This document shows positions 25,857-34,004 of a stretch of DNA of 64,000 nt, one piece after another (positions within the stretch are counted from its first letter, which is position 1; each line of letters starts with the position of its first letter). Source of the stretch: VGNY01 sp964549635 (lineage in GTDB: Bacteria > Chloroflexota > Dehalococcoidia > GIF9 > UBA5629); assembly GCA_964549635.1 (NCBI GenBank), contig CAZJVJ010000003.1:1-64000 (forward strand), in the 5' to 3' direction. The notes under the pieces are model-generated. The model was not told the DNA's origin. It was given only the letters and a program-made list of their open reading frames with translations, and did not search any database. The translations under genes and the position numbers were made by a program.

Positions 25857-26945
25857 TTACCCCCGGTTGATATTTGCTATTCTCTCTGCCTTAGTAAGGG
25901 CTTTGACTTTACCGTTTTCTATTGTCACTGTATCTTCGATTCTGATGCCACCCCAGCCAGGTATGTAAACTCCCGGCTCAATAGTAAAGACCATACCATC
26001 GGTCAGAATATCTGCTGAATTAGGCCCAAGCCGGGGCAATTCGTGAGGTTCTAACCCAACGCCGTGCCCTAGTCCGTGACCAAAAGACTCCCCATACCCA
26101 GATTGCTCTACGATAGTTCGGGCCAGATGGTCAGCTTGCTCACCACTCATACCAGCGACAATAGTGGCCATAGCAGTTAGCTGTGTTCCCAAAACAATAT
26201 CATAAATTCTGTTAAATGTCCTATCTGTATCTCCCAGATGAAGCGTACCACTTAAATCACTGCAATAGCCGTTAACTCGGGCTCCTAAGTCAATCAATAT
26301 TGGCTCACCTTTGCCGATAAATCGCTCTGATGGTTTAGCATGTGGTAAAGCTGCATTTGGCCCTGAAGCTACTATAATATCAAAAGGTAGAGCTTCGCTA
26401 CCTTTTTCACGGAGAAACTTCTCCAGTTCCCATGCTATTGCTTTTTCAGTCATCCCAACGTGTAATATTGACTTAGCGTATTCAAAAGTATCATCGGCTA
26501 ATTTAGCTGCCTCTGCGACAAGTCTCAGTTCTTCAGGTTCTTTCACTGCGCGAAGGGATTCCACCAAACCAGTAGTCGGGATAAATTGTAACTGATAGTG
26601 GCCACTGTTTATCATTTTACATATTCGTTGATAAGTTGCAAAAGTGATTTGGTCTGCCTCAAAACCGATTTTTTTGCTGCCCATGTCCGAGGCCAATTTG
26701 GGTAGCCAATCTGCCACATCACCTCTTATATGAATGATTTCAAAATCTTGTGATTCCTGTCTGGCTTGCTCGACATAACGAAAGTCAACTGCTAAACAAG
26801 CTGTACTATTTGAAATGAGCAACCAGCCTGTTGAGCCGCTAAACCCAGAAAGATAGCGCCGGTTCTGTGGCTGAGCAATTACTAAAGCATCCAGTCCTTG
26901 CTGTGTTAATTTTTGTCGTAACTTTTGCAGACGGCTCACTCCCAA
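25857..26945 (-). CDS. M24B Xaa-Pro aminopeptidase/dipeptidase
   Basis: A 362-residue pita-bread metallopeptidase cutting peptides next to proline. The N-terminal creatinase-like domain (about 1-130) is followed by the catalytic domain with the five dinuclear-metal ligands: Asp in LIDLGARVNGYCSD (two), His in GHGLGHGVGL, Glu in TIEPGVY and Glu in IRIED. It starts with TTG at 26945, or GTG at 26939 overlapping the aroQ stop. M24B peptidases are commonly found just ahead of efp, as here. Confidence 0.93.
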   Translation of the reverse strand: MGVSRLQKLRQKLTQQGLDALVIAQPQNRRYLSGFSGSTGWLLISNSTACLAVDFRYVEQARQESQDFEIIHIRGDVADWLPKLASDMGSKKIGFEADQITFATYQRICKMINSGHYQLQFIPTTGLVESLRAVKEPEELRLVAEAAKLADDTFEYAKSILHVGMTEKAIAWELEKFLREKGSEALPFDIIVASGPNAALPHAKPSERFIGKGEPILIDLGARVNGYCSDLSGTLHLGDTDRTFNRIYDIVLGTQLTAMATIVAGMSGEQADHLARTIVEQSGYGESFGHGLGHGVGLEPHELPRLGPNSADILTDGMVFTIEPGVYIPGWGGIRIEDTVTIENGKVKALTKAERIANINRG

Positions 26946-27382
26946 TCTTCACCTTTGAGTTCACTGACCAGTAGAAGCAATGCAGCTAGATATCCTCGCC
27001 AACCTAGTCCGCTTATTTGACCTTTAGCAACAGGGGCAATAACAGATTTCGCTCGCCATTCTTCTCTAGCATAAATGTTCGATATGTGAACCTCAACAAC
27101 TGGCAATTCACTATCAGCCAAAGCGTCTCGTAAAGAAAACCCATAATGGGTAAGTGCCCCGGGATTTATGATTATGCCATTGGCTTCGGAGGAGTACTTC
27201 TGGATGAAATCAATAATGGCGCCTTCACTATTGGACTGAAAACTTATTACTTCTACACCCAAGCTTTTCCCTCGTTTTTTCAGCAGCATGTCGAGTTCCT
27301 TAAGTGTTTTCTCACCGTAAATGACTTTATTACGTTTACCTAATAAATTAAGGTTTGGACCGTTAATAACCAAGACTTTCAT
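26936..27382 (-). CDS. aroQ: Type II 3-dehydroquinate dehydratase
   Basis: Third step of the shikimate pathway, 3-dehydroquinate to 3-dehydroshikimate, in a 148-residue dodecameric enzyme. The motif GPNLNLLGKRNKVIYGEKT contains the catalytic Arg and Tyr loop, NPGALTHYGFSLRDAL the conserved Asn/His segment, and VEVHISNIYAREEWR the substrate-binding His and Arg. The ribosome site (AGGAGC) lies in the end of topA, with which it overlaps 4 bp. It overlaps the peptidase gene downstream by 10 bp. No other aromatic-pathway gene is in view. Confidence 0.95.
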   Translation of the reverse strand: MKVLVINGPNLNLLGKRNKVIYGEKTLKELDMLLKKRGKSLGVEVISFQSNSEGAIIDFIQKYSSEANGIIINPGALTHYGFSLRDALADSELPVVEVHISNIYAREEWRAKSVIAPVAKGQISGLGWRGYLAALLLLVSELKGEDWE

Positions 27383-29511
27383 GCTGTTGCTCCTGCTTTT
27401 TCTGGTTCGGCTAGCTTGTCCCTGTAGTTACAGGATGTGCATTTCACCCAGTGACTGCGAAATATGACCAGAAGCTTGCCACAATTAGGGCAGGGTTGGG
27501 GAACGGGCTTGCGATTAATAGCAAACCTGCATCGTGGGTATTCACTGCAACCATAGAAGACTCGTTTTTTCTTGTTTACTCTCTCTATTAGCTCCTTTCC
27601 ACATTCAGGACATGGAACACCAATTTTAACCGCATATGGCATTGTTCCCTTGCATTGAGGATAACCACTGCAGGACAAGAATTTTCCGTACCTTCCCGTT
27701 TTTATTAACATAGTGCGGCCACAATCTGGGCAGACCTCTTGCGTAGACTTAGCAACGCTGACTTTTTCAATATTATTAGAGGCTTGAGCCAATAGTTCTT
27801 CAAACGGTGTATAAAAATCTCTCAACACTGAGACCCATTTCCTTTCGCCTCGAGCGATGTCATCAAGTTCCTTCTCTAGCCTAGCAGTAAAATCTAAGTC
27901 AACGATTGTTGGGAAATGTTCAGTTAGGATGTCGTTTACAATAATACCAATTTCATCTGGGCGCAACTTGCCATTTTCTTTATACACATAACCCCTTTCT
28001 TGGATAGTCGATAGGATAGGTGCGTAAGTACTTGGTCGCCCAATCCCTTTTTGCTCGAGCGCTTTTATCAATGTGGCCTCTGTGTAACGAGGTGGCGGTT
28101 GAGTGAACCGTTGTTCCACGAATAATCGCAGGAGTGTTAACCTGTCATCTTTTCTCAGTTCTGGAAGAAAGACTGTTCTGTCTTCATCACCTTCCTCATC
28201 TTTTCCTTCAGTGTAGAGGATCATGAAACCTGGAAACTTGACTATTGAGCTAGTTGCTCTTAGTAAATATTCCTTTTGGGTCTCAGGGCAGTATGCTTTT
28301 ACATCCACGGTGGTAATATCAAGAGAGGCCGCTGCCATTTGACTTGCTACCATACGCTTCCAGATAAGCTCATAGAGCTTAAATTGATCTGGTTTGAGGT
28401 AGGAACGGAGCTGGTCTGGCTCCCGGCGTATTTTTGTGGGACGGATAGCTTCATGGGCCTCCTGTGCCCATTTGCTTTTTTTGCCGAAGTGGCGAGGATG
28501 TGAAGGCAGGAAACGAGTGCCGTATTTGCTGCTAATGTAATCCCTAGCTTCAGCTATAGCACTAGCAGCAACGTGAGTAGAATCTGTACGCATGTAGGTG
28601 ATTAATCCTACTGAGCCTTCTTCGCCGAGAACTATTCCTTCGTACAGCTGTTGGGCGATTGCCATTGTGCGTTGGGCAGTGAATCGGAGCTTACGCCATG
28701 ATTCCTGTTGTAAGGTGCTGGTTATAAAGGGTGGTGCCGGTTGTCTCGCCACCTCCTTCACGTTTAAGTTGTTAACAGAATATTCAGCCCTGTTCAGTTC
28801 ATTTTCAATCTTTGCTGCTTCTTGCTGTGTGACTATTTCCAACTTTGAGCCATCCACTAATCCTATAAGCAGGGCTTGGAAGCTGTTTCCATCGACCTCA
28901 GGTGGCCTTTTCGTTAACTCGGCTTCAATAATCCAGTATTCTTTTGGTATAAAGTTTTCGATTTCTCGCTCTCGGTCAACTATCATCCTTACGGCTGCTG
29001 ATTGTACTCTCCCCGCAGAGAGTCCTCTTTGGACCTTTCGCCACAGCAGTGGGCTTAGTTTATATCCGACCAATCTATCTAGAAGACGTCGTGCCTGTTG
29101 GGCATCAACTAAATTCATATCAATGGAGCGGGGTTGACGAAAAGCCTGTTCTACTGCCTCTTTGGTTATTTCATGGAAGACCACACGCCATATAGGCACC
29201 TTGGTTCTATTGACTTTGGTTGCCTCAACCAGATGCCAAGATATTGCCTCTCCTTCGCGGTCAGGGTCAGTGGCTAAATAAACGGCAGAAGTGTTACCGA
29301 TCAATCTCTTTATCTCGTTGATTATCCCTCTTCTTTGCGGGATGATGATGTATTTAGGAGTGAACTCATTTGTTATATCTATGCCCAATTCGTTTTTGGG
29401 CAGGTCACGCACATGTCCTGAAGATGCTTTAATGATGTATTCAGCACCGAGGATCTTATGTATCGTTCTTGCCTTGGTTGGTGATTCAACTATGACAAGC
29501 TTTGCTGGCAC
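27379..29511 (-). CDS. topA: DNA topoisomerase I (type IA)
   Basis: Relaxes negative supercoils with a 5'-phosphotyrosine intermediate. In 710 residues: the TOPRIM domain with KLVIVESPTKA and the metal-binding TDPDREGEAI, the gate domains with the catalytic Tyr in GLITYMRTDS at about residue 305, and three C-terminal zinc-type repeats (CPDCGRTM, CPECGKEL, CPNCGKLL; about 610-700) that bind single-stranded DNA. The start is GTG, 7 bp after dprA. A dprA-topA pair is common in bacteria. Confidence 0.97.
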   Translation of the reverse strand: MPAKLVIVESPTKARTIHKILGAEYIIKASSGHVRDLPKNELGIDITNEFTPKYIIIPQRRGIINEIKRLIGNTSAVYLATDPDREGEAISWHLVEATKVNRTKVPIWRVVFHEITKEAVEQAFRQPRSIDMNLVDAQQARRLLDRLVGYKLSPLLWRKVQRGLSAGRVQSAAVRMIVDREREIENFIPKEYWIIEAELTKRPPEVDGNSFQALLIGLVDGSKLEIVTQQEAAKIENELNRAEYSVNNLNVKEVARQPAPPFITSTLQQESWRKLRFTAQRTMAIAQQLYEGIVLGEEGSVGLITYMRTDSTHVAASAIAEARDYISSKYGTRFLPSHPRHFGKKSKWAQEAHEAIRPTKIRREPDQLRSYLKPDQFKLYELIWKRMVASQMAAASLDITTVDVKAYCPETQKEYLLRATSSIVKFPGFMILYTEGKDEEGDEDRTVFLPELRKDDRLTLLRLFVEQRFTQPPPRYTEATLIKALEQKGIGRPSTYAPILSTIQERGYVYKENGKLRPDEIGIIVNDILTEHFPTIVDLDFTARLEKELDDIARGERKWVSVLRDFYTPFEELLAQASNNIEKVSVAKSTQEVCPDCGRTMLIKTGRYGKFLSCSGYPQCKGTMPYAVKIGVPCPECGKELIERVNKKKRVFYGCSEYPRCRFAINRKPVPQPCPNCGKLLVIFRSHWVKCTSCNYRDKLAEPEKAGATA

Positions 29512-29518
29512 GGCGACC

Positions 29519-30640
29519 TCAACACTGATTATGATAGTCCTCTCTCAGCGCCCTAGCTAGCACGTAGTTCAATCTGCCCACTTGCTTCACCATTCCTTTA
29601 AGTTCCAACATAGCCAAAGTGCCACTAACCAGAGCTGTTGTAAGTCTGCTATTTCGGCAAATGTCGTCGATGTGGGTTGGCACCTGACTCAGCTGCTTTA
29701 ATATCAATGATTCAGTCTCATCGGTAGGCAAGAGTTCTTTAATTTCCAATTGCTGTGCTATGGTGGCCAAATTCAATTCTTCTAGGATATCAATGTAGTT
29801 CCTCACCAGTTTTGCACCCTCTTGAATAAGCTTATTTGTGCCTTTGCTAGCTGGGGATAAAATGCTACCTGGGACAGCAAAGACCTCACGGTTTTGTTCC
29901 AGAGCCTGATTTGCTGTAATTAAAGCCCCACTGTTTTCTCCAGCTTCAACAACTAATACCCCGAGGCTTAAACCGCTCATAATCCGATTGCGTCTAGGGA
30001 AATTGTCGGCCTTGGGCCTAGTGCCCAGTGGATATTCACTTATCAAGGCGCCATGCTCCATAACTTCCCGAGCCAGTTTGGCATTTTCCGCGGGATAAAC
30101 TATATCCAATCCGCAGGCAAAAACTGCGACAGTTCTGCCACCAGCTTCCAATGCACTACGATGGGCTATGGAGTCGATACCCTTGGCTAAACCGCTAACA
30201 ATAGTAATCTTGTTTCTAGCCAGATCACTGACAATCTCCTCAGTGATCTGTCGTCCGTAAATTGTAGCGCGACGGGTGCCGACAACAGCGAGGCAACATT
30301 CATCTTCAGGTAACAGATTACCCCTGACATAAAGGACCGGAGGGTAATCATAGATTTCCTTGAGCCTTTTGGGGTAAGCGGGTGAATGGCAGGTGAATAC
30401 TTTTACTTTGTATTGCTTTAAGTTCTCTAGTTCGGCTTCTGGAGATATCTTAGGTTTAAGGTTCGCGATGATATCTACTGTTCGCTGGTCAAGTCCAGCT
30501 TTTTTCAGCTCATTAGGCGGCGCTTTCCAAGCGTGTTCCAATGAGGTAAAGTATTCGAGCATCTGTAAAACCTTCACACGGCCGATGCTGGGTATTTTGG
30601 AAAAGCTGACCCAGTATTTAAGCTCATCCGTGTCTATCAT
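29519..30640 (-). CDS. dprA: DNA-processing protein A
   Basis: DprA binds incoming single-stranded DNA in natural transformation and loads RecA; it is also kept in many non-competent bacteria. In 373 residues the N-terminal helical segment (about 1-70) is followed by the Rossmann-fold core, with GTRRATIYGRQI, SGLAKGIDSIAH and RNRIMSGLS, and a C-terminal winged-helix DprA_WH domain (about 310-365). It is the first gene of a nine-gene run with a promoter upstream. No competence genes (comEA/EC) are in the window. Confidence 0.94.
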   Translation of the reverse strand: MIDTDELKYWVSFSKIPSIGRVKVLQMLEYFTSLEHAWKAPPNELKKAGLDQRTVDIIANLKPKISPEAELENLKQYKVKVFTCHSPAYPKRLKEIYDYPPVLYVRGNLLPEDECCLAVVGTRRATIYGRQITEEIVSDLARNKITIVSGLAKGIDSIAHRSALEAGGRTVAVFACGLDIVYPAENAKLAREVMEHGALISEYPLGTRPKADNFPRRNRIMSGLSLGVLVVEAGENSGALITANQALEQNREVFAVPGSILSPASKGTNKLIQEGAKLVRNYIDILEELNLATIAQQLEIKELLPTDETESLILKQLSQVPTHIDDICRNSRLTTALVSGTLAMLELKGMVKQVGRLNYVLARALREDYHNQC

Positions 30641-30652
30641 TTGAACTGAAAC

Positions 30653-30681
30653 ATTGTAACACAGGGCAAATAAGGCAACAA
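30653..30681 (-). promoter_or_regulatory. Promoter of the dprA-topA-efp run
   Basis: On the minus strand: TTGTTG, 17 nt, TACAAT, with the -10 ending 12 bp ahead of the dprA ATG. It implies a very short leader or a leaderless transcript. Confidence 0.5.
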
Positions 30682-30822
30682 CGATGCTTGGATAATAAAT
30701 ATTCGTCTAAGTATTAAAAAGGCATATTTACCGGCGAGCTTGATATTTCTGTAATTAGAATGTTTCTGTTTAAGGTTGCAACTTCAGGTTGCTGCTAGAT
30801 GCAGTGAAAGTATATCGTTGAA

Positions 30823-30912
<90 letters not shown>

Positions 30913-30919
30913 CGAAGTT

Positions 30920-31006
30920 TGGCGGAGAGGGTGGGATTCGAACCCACGAGGCATATTGCCCACCGCTTTTCGAGAGCGGCACCATAAACCACTCGGACAC
31001 CTCTCC
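30920..31006 (-). tRNA. tRNA-Ser (anticodon CGA)
   Basis: The acceptor stem matches the preceding Ser tRNA (GGAGAGG/CCTCTCC). The anticodon loop is CTCGAAA on stem CCGCT/AGCGG, with a long variable arm, T-loop GGTTCGAATCC and encoded CCA (30920-30922). It lies 7 bp upstream of tRNA-Ser(GGA), so the two are probably one transcript. Confidence 0.95.
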
Positions 31007-31020
31007 GTAAACATTTTAAT

Positions 31021-31048
31021 ATTATACAATGACTGCATTTGTAGGCAA
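31021..31048 (-). promoter_or_regulatory. Promoter of the tRNA-Ser pair
   Basis: On the minus strand: TTGCCT, 16 nt, TATAAT. The -10 ends 14 bp before the mature 5' end of tRNA-Ser(CGA). Confidence 0.6.
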
Positions 31049-31229
31049 GTTCTAACTAGGGTTATGTCCATGTCTGGAATGTTGCTAAACAGACGGACTA
31101 TTATGAAGACCTACCAATAACTGGGCATAGGTTTACGAAAAAAGGCCTACTATGGTAAGATTGGAGCTCAGGCTTGCCAAAACAAGGTCGATGTACCGAT
31201 TAACCGCCATCAAAGGGTGAGAATTCGAA

Positions 31230-31349
31230 ATGCTGAATGCGTTGTGGATAGCGCTTTTGGGAATGGCAATCATTTTTGTCGTTCTTAGTGTACTTCTTGG
31301 CGTGATGATATTGCTTCGCAGGTTGGTTAAGTCTAAGGAGAAGGAATAG
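31230..31349 (+). CDS. Mini OadG-like membrane subunit of a Na+-pump decarboxylase
   Basis: A 39-residue peptide made almost entirely of one transmembrane helix (LWIALLGMAIIFVVLSVLLGVMILL) followed by a basic tail (RRLVKSKEKE). This matches the membrane-anchor N-terminus of OadG/MmdD gamma or delta subunits (GMxxVFxxLxxL pattern), which in other organisms continue into a cytoplasmic C-terminal part that is missing here. Its stop lies 3 bp before the OadB ATG, and the OadB ribosome site (AAGGAG) is inside its last codons, so the two are coupled. A separate 63-residue gene at 60290 looks like the missing cytoplasmic part. Confidence 0.75.
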   Translation: MLNALWIALLGMAIIFVVLSVLLGVMILLRRLVKSKEKE

Positions 31350-32495
31350 TTGATGAATATATCCGCAGGCGAGTTTCTGGGATTCCTCAACCTTGACTGG
31401 CAAATATTCATAATGCTGATTATCAGCGGTATTCTTATCTATCTAGGTACTGCCAGGAACATAGAGCCAGTTATACTAATACCCATCGGCGTCGGAATTC
31501 TTCTAGCTAATATACCACTTGGCGGGATGGCCGATGAAGGCGGTCTTCTTGCTATTCTGAGAGAGGCGGGAATTAAAACTGAGCTTTTCCCACTGCTGAT
31601 TTTCATCGGCATAGGAGCCATGATTGATTTCGGCCCCTTTTTGGAAAGGCCTTACACCGTGCTTTTAGGCGCCGCGGCCCAGTTTGGCATTTTCGGCACT
31701 TTCTTTTTAGCTTATCTCGTTGGTGATGGCTGGCTTCGCATCACGGACTTCAGTCTTAAAGATGCTGCCTCTATTGGTATAATCGGTTCTGCTGATGGCC
31801 CGACATCAATCTATGTATCATCTGTGTTCCAATCTAAATACTCAGCAGCTATTGTAGTTGCAGCGTATTCATACATGGCATTGGTGCCTATTATCCAGCC
31901 GCCCATAATGAGGTGGCTAACCACCAAAAAGGAAAGACGTGTAGAGATGTCTATCAAGGTACGTACGGTATCGAAAAGGACAAAAGTTATTTTTCCTATA
32001 GCTACTGTGCTGGTAGTAGGCCTAATTTCACCGAAAGCCACGCCGCTTATCGGTTGCCTTATGTTTGGCAATTTGCTTCGGGAGTGTGGGGTAGTTGAAC
32101 GGCTTTCCTCAACCGCCCAGAACGAATTGACCAACATTGTTACAATGTTGCTGGGTATCACGGTAGGTGGGATGATGATAGCCTCCGAATTTCTCAAGTT
32201 CGAGACAATAATAATTTTTGTAATGGGAATAATTGCTTTTGCAATGGATACAGCTGCCGGCGTTATTTTGGGGAAGATAATGTATATCCTGTCTGGACGA
32301 AAGATCAATCCTCTGATCGGGGCTGCAGGTATTTCGGCTTTCCCTATGTCAGCCAGGGTAGTCCAGAGGATGGGTTTAGAAGAGAACCCTTACAATCACC
32401 TGCTAATGCATGCTGTCGGGGCTAATACTGCTGGTCAGATAGCCTCAGTAGTAGCTGGTGGAGCCATGCTGATGCTTGTGCCTCTTTTTAGCTAG
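31350..32495 (+). CDS. oadB: Na+-translocating decarboxylase beta subunit (OadB/MmdB family)
   Basis: A 381-residue integral membrane subunit that couples decarboxylation of carboxybiotin to Na+ export. About ten hydrophobic segments. Family signatures include GIGAMIDFGP, GIIGSADGPTSIY (which contains the Na+-site Asp) and the C-terminal HAVGANTAGQIASVVAGG. The likely start is ATG 31353; the TTG at 31350 is also possible. The biotin-bearing and carboxyltransferase partners lie 27 kb away at 58.7-62.4 kb, so the pump genes are dispersed. Whether the substrate is methylmalonyl-CoA or oxaloacetate cannot be told from the beta subunit. Confidence 0.93.
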   Translation: MMNISAGEFLGFLNLDWQIFIMLIISGILIYLGTARNIEPVILIPIGVGILLANIPLGGMADEGGLLAILREAGIKTELFPLLIFIGIGAMIDFGPFLERPYTVLLGAAAQFGIFGTFFLAYLVGDGWLRITDFSLKDAASIGIIGSADGPTSIYVSSVFQSKYSAAIVVAAYSYMALVPIIQPPIMRWLTTKKERRVEMSIKVRTVSKRTKVIFPIATVLVVGLISPKATPLIGCLMFGNLLRECGVVERLSSTAQNELTNIVTMLLGITVGGMMIASEFLKFETIIIFVMGIIAFAMDTAAGVILGKIMYILSGRKINPLIGAAGISAFPMSARVVQRMGLEENPYNHLLMHAVGANTAGQIASVVAGGAMLMLVPLFS

Positions 32496-32599
32496 TATCA
32501 GAACTGCTGTTCGTCGTGAGCAAAAATGATACAGTTTTAGGATAGAAATTAATAGACACTTTAGGGCTTGCTCCGGAAGCATTAAAGCAAGTACATTAA

Positions 32600-33930
32600 G
32601 ACTGGATAAGGAGTTAGCCATGGTGCAACAGGTTACAACCACTTCTGGCAAGCCGAAGCCAGGACTGAAGAGACCAAGCAATTCATCCGGGATGTCAAAC
32701 GTCTCACCCGCGGCAGGTTCACCGCTGAAGAGAAGATACGCATTGTCCTGGAAGGTCTTCGCTGTGATACAGCCGCTAGAGACCTCCGTTGCAGGGAGGG
32801 GCACATGTTGGCACATATTATCCTTGGCTCAAAAACTTCATGGAGGCTGGCAAGGAGAGGCTGGTACGGGATCATCTTCGTAATGCCACCAGAAGCGAGG
32901 TGCAGCAGCTAAAGCATGAAAATGCCAGGTTAAAGCAGCTGGTAGCTGAGCTATCCTTACAGGTACATGTGCTGAAAAAAAACGGCCATACCGGGCATGG
33001 AGTAAAAGGGAGGTATGCTCGGGTGGGCGTCGAAAACAAGGCTGACATACTGGACATGGTAGCTAATTCAGGACTGTCCCGCTGTAGAGCTCCAGGAGGG
33101 TTAGGGTTATCGCGTAGCACCTACTACCGCTGGCTAAGGAAGCTGAGTGAAGGCAGGCTTGAAGATGACAAAGGCGGCTCTCACCTCCCCTGGAATAAAA
33201 TCAGACCTGAGGAAGAATATCAGATACTATTCAGAGGCTAGGTCTTCACCGGAACTGTCGTGTCGTCAGCTAGCCCGTAAGATCACCGATTCAGGTACCA
33301 CCTATGTTTCTGAGAGCACCGTATATCGGATACTGAAGAGGGAAGGCTTAATCAAGCCTGCGGAGCTAATTGGATTTAAGGCAGGTAAAGAGTACCACTG
33401 CAAGACAACAAGACCCAATGAGCTCTTGGCGAGCGATTGCTGTCATCTAAAGGTAGTTAATTGGGGCTGGTATTACCTGGTGACGGTGATGGATGACTTC
33501 AGTCGTTTCACCTTGGGCTGGGATCTCAAGTTAGATATGACCGGAAGCTTCCTGGAAGATGTGATGCAGCAGGCGATAGACTTCACCGGCATGACGGATG
33601 TGCCGATAGAGGAATGGACGGTGCTGCTATCAGATAACGGTGATGGCTACAATCTCCCAGCAGTCCAGCTGGTACCTGAGGCTGTTGGGGAGTAAGACAT
33701 ATTACGGCTCTCCATTTCATCCTCTAACTAGGGGTACGATCGAAAGATGTCATCGCGCGGTAAAGGTGGAAATTAACCAGAAAAGGAAGGAGGTCAAGGG
33801 CAGAACATTAGCCGCAAGAAGGGACTATAATAAAACCGTCAGAAAGTGGGGCGTGGCTCTTAAAGTGTCTGCTAATTTTGAAACCCCAATTGTCCCACTT
33901 GTGCCCATTACATACAAAGGAAAGATGGTG
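32600..33930 (+). pseudogene. IS3-type insertion element with frameshifted transposase
   Basis: Transposase fragments in three frames, in the expected order. The OrfA-type helix-turn-helix part (TAEEKIRIVLEGL near 32730-32770) continues after a frame change near 32800 (TYYPWLKNFMEAGKERL). A coiled-coil segment and a second HTH (LGLSRSTYYRW) follow. After another shift near 33220 the integrase core begins (STVYRILKREGLIKP, LASDCCHLKVVNWGWYYLVTVMDDFSR, LLSDNGDGY). After a third shift near 33655 it ends with SPFHPLTRGTIERCHR. DDE residues are still recognisable, but at least three frameshifts make it inactive. The ends and inverted repeats could not be defined; the right end runs up to the P-type ATPase stop. 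Boundaries are approximate. Confidence 0.85.
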
Positions 33931-34004
33931 TGCTCGCTATGGCCTGGCCCTTTTTCGTACCTGCGTCACTTGAGTTGTACATGCAAATCAATTGAAAGCC
34001 AAAG

